Origin: Flavipsychrobacter sp.
GTDB lineage: Bacteria > Bacteroidota > Bacteroidia > Chitinophagales > Chitinophagaceae
Assembly (NCBI GenBank): GCA_041392855.1
Contig: JAWKLD010000001.1
Coordinates: forward strand, 1,412,001-1,476,000
DNA: 64,000 nucleotides
Reading direction: 5' to 3'
A model generated the notes under the pieces. The model did not search any database. It saw only the letters and a list, made by a program, of their open reading frames with translations, and was not told where the DNA came from. Positions 35,009-40,613 of this stretch are shown piece after piece (position 1 is the first letter of the stretch; each line of letters begins with the position of its first letter). Both the position numbers and the translations under genes were made by a program.

Positions 35009-35389
35009 TTAACAAGCCTTGGGAGGCTGCCAAATGCTCTGCTTGAAATCGATCTTTAGGAAAGGGTTGATATACCCATAAATGACTTGTTTACATTCAG
35101 GTATATAATTCCTGAATGTAACCTGCACTTTATTAGTAACAGTAGTAAGCACTAAAAATATTGGCGTACAGCAATGTTTGAAAGGAAGTTGCATATGCTT
35201 ACTGTAATCACCATCAGCAGCATTATCGGCATAGTGCATTTTCAAGAAAGATAAAAGGCTAATACTTGCATCACCTTCCTTATGCTCCATGTAGTGAGAG
35301 ACCAATTCAGGAAGCTTCAACACTTCATGCAATGGAGTCTGCAATGACAGGAATGTCAACAATAATGATATGACGACAATGTTTTTCAC
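35009..35389 (-). CDS. Small exported protein upstream of the CzcA fusion
   Basis: A 126-residue protein with a signal peptide (VVISLLLTFLSLQTP), starting at GTG. After cleavage it reads LHEVLKLPELVSHYMEHKEGD, then FLKMHYADN, DYSKHMQLPFKHCCTP, and a beta-type C-terminus ending PPKAC. Proteins of this shape are, as I recall, common just ahead of czcA in Bacteroidota and carry no named function. Several His, Cys and acidic residues (SHYMEHKE, KHCC) could bind metal. It lies 107 bases upstream of czcA in the same orientation. A -7-like TATATTTG is at 35406-35413 on the minus strand. Confidence 0.72.
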   Translation of the reverse strand: MKNIVVISLLLTFLSLQTPLHEVLKLPELVSHYMEHKEGDASISLLSFLKMHYADNAADGDYSKHMQLPFKHCCTPIFLVLTTVTNKVQVTFRNYIPECKQVIYGYINPFLKIDFKQSIWQPPKAC

Positions 35390-35513
35390 AATATTCTTAG
35401 CACAACAAATATAATGAAATTAGAAGCTATAAACACATACAGAAATACACCCATATATTTTATTGATAAAATCACCTCTTGACATACCACACCTAACTCC
35501 TAAATACAGAGAC

Positions 35514-35544
35514 AAAAAAAGAGAGGCACATGATGCACCTCTCT
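35514..35544 (-). terminator. Terminator after the thioredoxin-like gene
   Basis: On the minus strand GAGAGGTGC and GCCTCTC pair around a short loop and are followed by seven T residues. Confidence 0.85.
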
Positions 35545-35568
35545 TCACTGCCAATATTATTAAAGCTA

Positions 35569-36039
35569 TTAACCTTTTTTATACTCCTTATTATATTTGG
35601 CTACAGCAGCCTTACCAAATTGTAATAATTGCTCTGGTGTTTTGTATCCTAATATGGTTGAAATTACTCGCCCCTTGCTATCCAAAATGATCATTGTAGG
35701 GTATGCACCCACATTATACTTTTGAGCAAACAACACACCTTCACCTCTCTCTGCATCCATTGCTACACTTGTAAAATGTTCATTGAAATAATTACCTAGT
35801 TCCTTATCAGGGAAAGTCCTTGCCTTCAATGCCTTACAAGGCCCACACCATGTAGTATACACATCTATAAACATTAGCTTATCTTCTTTTGTAGCTGTTG
35901 TTACAGCATCATTCCATTTGCCATGAAAAAACTCAATACCATCTGCCTTTTGTTTCTCTTTTACTTTCGGGTTAGCCGCAAATACAAATAATAAAGCCAC
36001 CAACGGTAATAAATAAATTACTTTCTTCATTTTTCTCAT
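35569..36039 (-). CDS. Thioredoxin-family protein, exported
   Basis: A 156-residue protein with an N-terminal hydrophobic signal (VIYLLPLVALLFVFAANP) and a thioredoxin fold: FIDVYTTWCGPCKALKARTF with the redox pair Cys65/Cys68, and the cis-Pro segment YNVGAYPTMIILD. It should reduce or isomerise disulfides in the periplasm. It is the second gene of a two-gene unit with the small membrane protein three bases upstream. That unit starts with the same ECF-type promoter element as hvfA, which suggests a redox-maintenance job in the metallophore response. An alternative start at the fourth codon is possible. Confidence 0.88.
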   Translation of the reverse strand: MRKMKKVIYLLPLVALLFVFAANPKVKEKQKADGIEFFHGKWNDAVTTATKEDKLMFIDVYTTWCGPCKALKARTFPDKELGNYFNEHFTSVAMDAERGEGVLFAQKYNVGAYPTMIILDSKGRVISTILGYKTPEQLLQFGKAAVAKYNKEYKKG

Positions 36040-36042
36040 TGT

Positions 36043-36252
36043 TTAATTACGAATATCATACTTACTTTTCCTCGGCATATGTACACCACAAGAACCTGAA
36101 AAACAAATACCAAAGAACCCTTTCAGCAGCAAACCTACGCCAATAATTGCATATATCGACAGCTTATCTATAAAAGCATATACAATAGACACGACACCTA
36201 AAGCAATATATAGCAGCTGCATTACTCCTACTTTTGATAACATGTTTTTCAT
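36043..36252 (-). CDS. Small two-helix membrane protein (YgaP/DUF2892-like)
   Basis: A 69-residue protein with two hydrophobic helices (about 10-26 and 34-52), then FSGSCGVHMPRK and a basic tail. The glycine-rich helices and the Cys after the second helix resemble the small YgaP/DUF2892 inner-membrane family, but the match is loose. It is directly downstream of the ECF-like promoter at 36260-36286. If that promoter is real, the transcript would start at or next to the first ATG (36252), so the second ATG (36243) is an equally good start. It is co-transcribed with the thioredoxin. Confidence 0.65.
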   Translation of the reverse strand: MKNMLSKVGVMQLLYIALGVVSIVYAFIDKLSIYAIIGVGLLLKGFFGICFSGSCGVHMPRKSKYDIRN

Positions 36253-36259
36253 ATTGATA

Positions 36260-36286
36260 TAGACGTGTAAGTTGCTAACACCTTAC
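36260..36286 (-). promoter_or_regulatory. ECF-type promoter GTAAGG-N15-CGTCTA
   Basis: On the minus strand GTAAGG (36281-36286) and CGTCTA (36260-36265) are separated by 15 bases. The same element with identical spacing precedes hvfA. The extended -35 (ATGTAAGGT) is identical at both sites. A CGTC-type -10 is typical of ECF sigma factors. Confidence 0.65.
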
Positions 36287-36287
36287 A

Positions 36288-36314
36288 TAAAAAAAGCCGA
36301 CAATTGTCGGCCTT
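36288..36314 (-). terminator. Terminator at the end of the hvf operon
   Basis: GCCGACAATTGTCGGC is a perfect palindrome followed on the minus strand by a T7 run. It lies right after the P460-like gene and directly before the second ECF-type promoter. Confidence 0.88.
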
Positions 36315-36334
36315 TAATGAATATAGTAATTTTA

Positions 36335-36865
36335 CTATTTTGTAAAAACATAGTCATTAGTTGAAGCCTTAGCATGGCAACTTTTACAAGCACCATTCAT
36401 TAAATTGCTCCCCCTCATGGCTGTACCATTATCCATCATAATAGTTCCATCAGCAGCTAGTACAAAATACTCCCAGTTATTACCACTTGCATCAAAATCA
36501 TTACCTCTTTTAGCCATTGCGGTTATCATATCCAAACCGTTAGCACCAGTTGTACGTTTTGAGATAATAGTACCTACAGGGAATTGTCCATTAACTCTGT
36601 TTACAGAATTAGATGTAAAATAAATTTTCCTTTCAGAAGTATTATCTGCTCCACCATGAGCATTTCCAAGCCCTGAAGGGTCAGCACCATTTTTAGTAAT
36701 GTGTAGATACCAACTTTCAAAACCTTTAAATGTTGTATTATCTGCTATAAACTCATTTACTGTTGGAGTAGCTGGAGTTGGGTTATTATCATTCTTACAA
36801 GATTGCATTGCTACAGATAATGCCAACAATGATAACACGGAAAATGTAAATACTGTTTTCTTCAT
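36335..36865 (-). CDS. Cytochrome-P460-like c-type haem lipoprotein
   Basis: A 176-residue lipoprotein (lipobox VAMQSCKN, Cys23). The body reads ESWYLHITKNGADPS, HGGAD, RKIYFTSNSVNR, FPVGTIISKRT, ITAMAKRGNDFDASGNNWEYFVL. It then ends with one c-type haem site, GACKSCHAKASTNDYVF (Cys160, Cys163, His164). This order matches cytochrome P460 proteins, which carry a single haem and include hydroxylamine- or NO-handling enzymes and many unknowns. It lies about 100 bases downstream of the DoxX gene in the same orientation and before a terminator. It may be the last gene of the metallophore operon; its role there is unknown. Confidence 0.78.
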   Translation of the reverse strand: MKKTVFTFSVLSLLALSVAMQSCKNDNNPTPATPTVNEFIADNTTFKGFESWYLHITKNGADPSGLGNAHGGADNTSERKIYFTSNSVNRVNGQFPVGTIISKRTTGANGLDMITAMAKRGNDFDASGNNWEYFVLAADGTIMMDNGTAMRGSNLMNGACKSCHAKASTNDYVFTK

Positions 36866-36966
36866 AAGTTATTGTTTAAAAATTATTGTTTCTAACTAAT
36901 GAGAAAACATAGGAATGCGGCAACAGTTATTATGAAAATAATATAAAATATATTATTGAGCAAAAA

Positions 36967-37407
36967 TTATTTCTTCTTATTTAAAAGATGGTCAAGGCTA
37001 ATCTTCCCTGCACCTTGAGCAATAAGTACAAGAAGCATAGCTATATAATACAAAGGTATTTCAAAACCATTATCTCCTGCATCAAAACCATTTCCCCAAT
37101 GCACCGTCTTGATAGCTACTAGCATAACAATAACCAGAGGTATCGCTATTACTCTCACACCAAAACCTAAGGCTAACAAAATGAAACCTAGCACTTCTGT
37201 TCCTGTAGCCATATAAGCATTCAACAACGGAAATGGCAGCCCCATATCTTCAAACCAACTTGCAATACCTTCTATATTATTTAGCTTCATTGTAGCAGGT
37301 TTATAAAAACCATATGCAAGTATTAAACGCATAAATAACAATGCCAAGCTTTGCATATTATTTGCAATTGATAAATAGCCTTTGTAAATTTTCTTTATCA
37401 GCTTCAT
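36967..37407 (-). CDS. DoxX family membrane protein (HvfD-like)
   Basis: A 146-residue integral membrane protein with four hydrophobic helices and the DoxX pattern: LFMRLILAYGFYKPATMKLNN, WFEDMGLPFPLLNAYMATGTEVLGFILLALGFGVRV and a last helix ahead of a basic tail. DoxX proteins are small quinone-linked-type membrane proteins of unclear biochemistry. They are a regular fourth member (HvfD) of MNIO metallophore operons. Here the gene follows hvfC by eight bases in the same operon. Confidence 0.85.
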   Translation of the reverse strand: MKLIKKIYKGYLSIANNMQSLALLFMRLILAYGFYKPATMKLNNIEGIASWFEDMGLPFPLLNAYMATGTEVLGFILLALGFGVRVIAIPLVIVMLVAIKTVHWGNGFDAGDNGFEIPLYYIAMLLVLIAQGAGKISLDHLLNKKK

Positions 37408-37415
37408 AAATATTC

Positions 37416-38171
37416 TTATTTAAACCCCAGAATAAATCTCTTCTCCTTCAAAACTTCCATGAAATGAATAACATGTTTCTGCAACTCCTCTTCAGGTAAT
37501 TGAAATGCTTGGGCGGCAATGGGCAACAGTTCTTTTACTGTAACACCTTGTTCCAGCAACTGCTCTAATACCCAAGCATAAAAAACGGATAGATCTAAAA
37601 ACTGAACACTACCATCTTCTCTATCCCTAAATATCAATACGTAATAATTGCCTTTATCATCTTGAGTTATATCTTTTGTTCTTTTTTTATGTAGTGGGTA
37701 TGCTAATTGCTCAATGGTATATTCCAGATTAAAAACGATCTTATCCTGTACAAAATCTCCCTCATTATTATACTCATCATTCTCTACATCTTCCATCATA
37801 AACATCTGCACCTCCAACCACTCAAACCATAACAGCTCTAAAAAAAAGGGATACTTTTCTTTTAATGGAGATACTACTTCTGCTAAATACTCATAAAGTT
37901 CATATGGCATTTCCCATACTTTATGAGATTGACATTTGTGATTACTAAAAAAGTCATGTACCATATCATCCCACTCTTCTTCTTCTAATAAGTTATTAGT
38001 AAGAGGATATGCCGTGCGTAATGTGTCATCTATTACATTGTACACCAACCTTCTGTAGTGGTGCAATCGATCAGAAGTCACTCCTTCCAAATGCGGTTCT
38101 TCACCCGTTCTACAATAATCAGCAAAACTTTTTTGTTGTATGGCAGTATCCTTAGTGAGTAATGGCTGCAT
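37416..38171 (-). CDS. hvfC: HvfC/BufC-family RiPP maturation partner (DUF2063)
   Basis: A 251-residue cytoplasmic protein with the DUF2063 N-terminal helical domain: QQKSFADYCRTGEEP, SDRLHHYRRLVYNVIDDTLRTAYPLT and HDFFSNHKCQSHKVWEMPYELYEYL. A C-terminal domain contains LEYTIEQLAYPLHKK and ends EEELQKHVIHFMEVLKEKRFILGF. It is the obligate partner of the MNIO enzyme in metallophore biosynthesis, presumed to bind and present the precursor. The ATG at 38171 is the natural start and overlaps the end of hvfB by 20 bases, indicating coupled translation. The family call is secure; details of its action are inferred from relatives. Confidence 0.9.
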   Translation of the reverse strand: MQPLLTKDTAIQQKSFADYCRTGEEPHLEGVTSDRLHHYRRLVYNVIDDTLRTAYPLTNNLLEEEEWDDMVHDFFSNHKCQSHKVWEMPYELYEYLAEVVSPLKEKYPFFLELLWFEWLEVQMFMMEDVENDEYNNEGDFVQDKIVFNLEYTIEQLAYPLHKKRTKDITQDDKGNYYVLIFRDREDGSVQFLDLSVFYAWVLEQLLEQGVTVKELLPIAAQAFQLPEEELQKHVIHFMEVLKEKRFILGFK

Positions 38172-38988
38172 AATCCCAATGTTTTTTACAAATACGCTCA
38201 AGATGATTCATCTCCTTCTGCAATTCCTGCATTTCAGGAATATTAAAATCTCTTTCTAACAAAACAGGCACAGAAAATGGCATTTTAGCCACAGAGTAAT
38301 CAAACAGATCGTACACAGGAGTTATTATCGGCTGCCCATGCGTATCAATAATTAAATCATCGGCCACCTGTTCATGCCCTGCCATATGTATATATGACAC
38401 TTTATCCATAGGAAGTTGATCTATAAAATCCTGTGCATCATAATTATGATTGAAGCTATTTACATAGACATTATTTACGTCTAACAACAGTTTACAATCT
38501 GATTTTTCTACAACAGCATTAATAAATTCATACTCCTTCATCTCAGCAGCTACAGGTGTATAATAAGACACTATTTCCATTACTAATGGCATCCCCAAAT
38601 AGTCTTGTACTTTCTTTATTTTATCAGAAATATGTGCAACGGCATCCTTCCTAAAAGGGATTGGCAACAGGTCATACAAATGTGCATTATCACATTTAGA
38701 AAAACTCAGATGTTCTGAATATACCTTTACATCGTATCGTTCTATAAACTCCTTTACTTCTTTTAGAAAACTATAGTCTAAATCTTCTGGGCTACCAATG
38801 GAAAGCGATAAGCCATGGAGTGTTACTGGATATTTTTCTGCTACTTTATCAAATACCTTTTTCCAATAACCTCCAATACCCATCCAGTTTTCAGGAGCTA
38901 CCTCCACAAAAGAAGGTGTAAGCAACCCTTCCTCCAGAAACTCCTCTGAGAAATCTTTCCTAAAACCTATACCTGTATATTGATTCAT
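38152..38988 (-). CDS. hvfB: HvfB/BufB-family MNIO RiPP maturase (DUF692)
   Basis: A 278-residue TIM-barrel enzyme of the multinuclear non-haem iron oxidase (MNIO, formerly DUF692) family. Likely metal ligands are visible: TLHGLS (His58), YSEHLSF (Glu92/His93), MEIVSYYTP (Glu138), DVNNVYVN (Asp170, Asn172), YIHMAGHE (His201, His205), IDTHG (Asp215, His217) and LLERDFNIP (Glu245). Characterised relatives use two or three irons and O2 to convert cysteines in EGKCG motifs into oxazolone-thioamide copper ligands. With its substrate hvfA directly upstream and hvfC downstream, the same chemistry is expected here. A hairpin (39015-39038) lies between hvfA and this gene. Confidence 0.93.
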   Translation of the reverse strand: MNQYTGIGFRKDFSEEFLEEGLLTPSFVEVAPENWMGIGGYWKKVFDKVAEKYPVTLHGLSLSIGSPEDLDYSFLKEVKEFIERYDVKVYSEHLSFSKCDNAHLYDLLPIPFRKDAVAHISDKIKKVQDYLGMPLVMEIVSYYTPVAAEMKEYEFINAVVEKSDCKLLLDVNNVYVNSFNHNYDAQDFIDQLPMDKVSYIHMAGHEQVADDLIIDTHGQPIITPVYDLFDYSVAKMPFSVPVLLERDFNIPEMQELQKEMNHLERICKKHWDYAAITH

Positions 38989-39014
38989 ACTTTTTTTCTA
39001 GAGGTATTATTTGA

Positions 39015-39038
39015 GTGAGTTCACCTAAGTGAACCCAC
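39015..39038 (-). other. Intercistronic hairpin between hvfA and hvfB
   Basis: GTTCAC and GTGAAC pair around a CTAA loop, extended by three more pairs after one mismatch. There is no T-run after it on the minus strand, so it is unlikely to be a full terminator. It could protect the precursor mRNA or reduce read-through into the enzyme genes. Confidence 0.55.
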
Positions 39039-39054
39039 CCGAAATCAACTAAAA

Positions 39055-39426
39055 CTATTTCTTGCTCTTTTTGCCGTGGTCACCACATTTACCCTCTCCA
39101 CATTTTGCATCTTTGCTCTTCCCCTTCTTATCTCCACATTTACCTTCTCCGCATTTGGCATCTTTACTTTTCCCTTTCTTATCTCCACCGCATTTACCTT
39201 CTCCACATTTTGCGTCTTTAGTCTTACCCTCTCCACATTTAAGATCAAAACCTACAATACCATTATTCGTATTGTCCAAAAGTTCTGCTCTAACATCAGC
39301 ACCTGACCCTAGATCGCTAAAAGAAAAAGCTTCAGCCTGATTAATAGCTGCACTTCCTAAAAGAGCACCAGCAACAATTGTTGTAGCAAATAATGTCTTC
39401 TTAATTACTTTTTTTGAATTTTGCAT
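39055..39426 (-). CDS. hvfA: HvfA-like RiPP metallophore precursor with CGEGKCG repeats
   Basis: A 123-residue precursor. It has a Sec signal peptide (basic start, TLFATTIVAGALLGSAAI, cleavage near AEA-F at residue 33), then FSDLGSGADVRAELL, a spacer, and a Lys/Gly/Cys-rich core. The core has three copies of KCGEGKCG (Cys74/79, Cys92/97, Cys109/114) separated by DKKGKSKDA linkers, preceded by a degenerate copy (KCGEGKTK, Cys64) lacking the second Cys. EGKCG is the motif modified by MNIO enzymes of the HvfB type. The product should be an exported copper- or metal-binding peptide. The gene is the first of the hvf operon and has its own ECF-like promoter. Confidence 0.93.
   Translation of the reverse strand: MQNSKKVIKKTLFATTIVAGALLGSAAINQAEAFSFSDLGSGADVRAELLDNTNNGIVGFDLKCGEGKTKDAKCGEGKCGGDKKGKSKDAKCGEGKCGDKKGKSKDAKCGEGKCGDHGKKSKK
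39082..39240 (-). repeat. Tandem metallophore core repeats in hvfA
   Basis: Three full units and one degenerate unit with a period of 51-54 bases encode CGEGKCG plus a basic linker. The units differ at several silent positions (Cys TGT/TGC, Glu GAA/GAG, Ala GCA/GCC), so the peptide rather than the DNA is being conserved. Confidence 0.88.
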
Positions 39427-39463
39427 CGTCGTTTACATTTTTAGATTTAATAAAACAGATTAA

Positions 39464-39481
39464 GTGTATGTTCAAATACAC
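39464..39481 (-). other. Hairpin in the hvfA 5' leader
   Basis: GTGTAT and ATACAC flank a 6-base loop about 40 bases upstream of the hvfA start and just after the predicted transcription start. It could stabilise the mRNA. Confidence 0.4.
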
Positions 39482-39492
39482 TTACGATGCTT

Positions 39493-39519
39493 AAGACGGT
39501 TTAGTTTTTATTACCTTAC
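39493..39519 (-). promoter_or_regulatory. ECF-type promoter GTAAGG-N15-CGTCTT of hvfA
   Basis: On the minus strand GTAAGG (39514-39519) and CGTCTT (39493-39498) are 15 bases apart, matching the element at 36260-36286 in sequence and spacing. It lies right after the terminator of the sigma/anti-sigma genes. The predicted leader is about 60 nt. Confidence 0.7.
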
Positions 39520-39533
39520 ATTTTTATACAAAA

Positions 39534-39564
39534 TAAAAGGGCTGGCGCTTGCCAACCCTTTTTA
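39534..39564 (-). terminator. Terminator of the sigma/anti-sigma operon
   Basis: On the minus strand AAAAAGGGTTGGC and GCCAGCCCTTTT pair (one mismatch) and are followed by ATTTT. Confidence 0.82.
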
Positions 39565-39591
39565 TCTAAATACTAAAATATTAATCTTCAA

Positions 39592-39828
39592 CTATTTAAG
39601 ACCTAACTGTTCATTAATTTTCTTTTTGTCTTCATCAGATAACTTCAAGCTTGTATCCTCTATATTCTTATTGCTTGCATGCTTTGATATAAACTTATTC
39701 TGTTTATCAAATAGTTTACACATAGCACACACCCTCAAATGAAAGAACAGTAAAATCCTTTCCTTTAGAGTTATCTCCCCTTCTGCCTTCTTTGTAGACA
39801 AAATTGAAGCTTCTTTACAATTGATCAT
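39592..39828 (-). CDS. Small soluble zinc-type anti-sigma factor
   Basis: A 78-residue protein. Its N-terminal half has the zinc anti-sigma (ZAS) pattern: NCKEASILSTKKAEGEITLKERILLFFHLRVCAMCKLF, with the H-x3-C-x2-C ligand set. There is no transmembrane helix, so it would sense in the cytoplasm. The C-terminal half is basic and helical (SDEDKKKINEQLG). The ATG at 39828 gives the usual family start; a GTG three codons earlier is also possible. It follows the ECF sigma gene by 20 bases and is expected to hold it inactive until a metal or thiol signal displaces the zinc. Confidence 0.85.
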   Translation of the reverse strand: MINCKEASILSTKKAEGEITLKERILLFFHLRVCAMCKLFDKQNKFISKHASNKNIEDTSLKLSDEDKKKINEQLGLK

Positions 39829-39848
39829 TCCAATCACACTAATGACAT

Positions 39849-40439
39849 TTAATATTTATCAAACCAACTTTTTTCAATGCATTTGCGCAATTGTAATTTT
39901 GCCCTATGCATCAATACCCAGTAATTAGACGCTGATATATTCAATACCTTACAAATATCTTTTGTACTGAGGTCTTCCATATGCTTCATTACAAAAACGG
40001 CCTGTTGTTGCTCTTGCAATGCGTCTTTACAATGAGACAATACTTTATAAAACTCTTTTGTTTCTATTGTATCTGTATAATTCACTCCCCAATCTTTGGG
40101 TTTACTATCATTTACCCAATGCAAATTATTTTCAAGATCAAAAAAACCTTCCGAATCCTTGTCTTCAATAGATACTAATGGATTATTAGCAGCCTTTCTA
40201 TAATGATCTATTATCTTATTTCTTGTGATTGTAAACAGCCAGTTCTTTTCAGAAGCCTCACCTTTATATCCTAGCCGTCCATTCCATGCACTAACAAAAA
40301 CATCTTGCACAATATCCTTTGCTACCTCTTTATCAGAAATTCTTGATGCAACAAAACTATAAAGCATATCTCCATAGTTCTCTACCCACATATCGGGTGC
40401 TAATTTATGATGCACTGTGTTATTATCTGTATGTTGCAT
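39849..40439 (-). CDS. ECF-family RNA polymerase sigma factor
   Basis: A 196-residue sigma-70 family protein with region 2 (ARDIVQDVFVSAWN then NWLFTITRNKIIDHYRK, the -10 recognition helix) and region 4 (ALQEQQQAVFVMKHMEDLSTKDICKVLNISASNYWVLMHRAKLQLRKCI). Region 3 is absent, as in ECF factors. The SNYWVLMHRA helix is typical of ECF factors paired with ZAS anti-sigmas, and such a gene follows. It is immediately upstream of the hvf operon, whose promoter carries a CGTC-type -10. It is thus the likely regulator of hvfA and of the 36252 unit. Confidence 0.92.
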   Translation of the reverse strand: MQHTDNNTVHHKLAPDMWVENYGDMLYSFVASRISDKEVAKDIVQDVFVSAWNGRLGYKGEASEKNWLFTITRNKIIDHYRKAANNPLVSIEDKDSEGFFDLENNLHWVNDSKPKDWGVNYTDTIETKEFYKVLSHCKDALQEQQQAVFVMKHMEDLSTKDICKVLNISASNYWVLMHRAKLQLRKCIEKSWFDKY

Positions 40440-40485
40440 TTACTCTATTTGCCAATGTCACAAAATAGCATTAGTAGTAATAATA

Positions 40486-40513
40486 GAAAAAGGCTGCCAT
40501 AAATGACAGCCTA
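40486..40513 (-). terminator. Terminator after rny
   Basis: GGCTGTCA and TGGCAGCC pair around TTTA on the minus strand and are followed by TTTTTC. It lies between rny and the sigma gene. Confidence 0.75.
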
Positions 40514-40613
40514 AATATATTAAATATTGTTTTTTCGACACTTAAGTATTTTCATAAAAGAAGTAAAATAGAGTAGCACTTCTTTAAAGTCGTCAAAAAT
40601 ATTACCACAATGC

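Noticed and set aside
39082..39240. Regularly spaced repeats that might be taken for a CRISPR or satellite array
   Set aside because: The repeat is in frame, encodes the HvfA core, has silent differences between units and no unique spacers.
39062..39340. Open frames on the plus strand across hvfA
   Set aside because: They are low-complexity Ser/Pro/Leu/Phe or Thr/Phe mirror frames of the repeat-rich hvfA coding strand.
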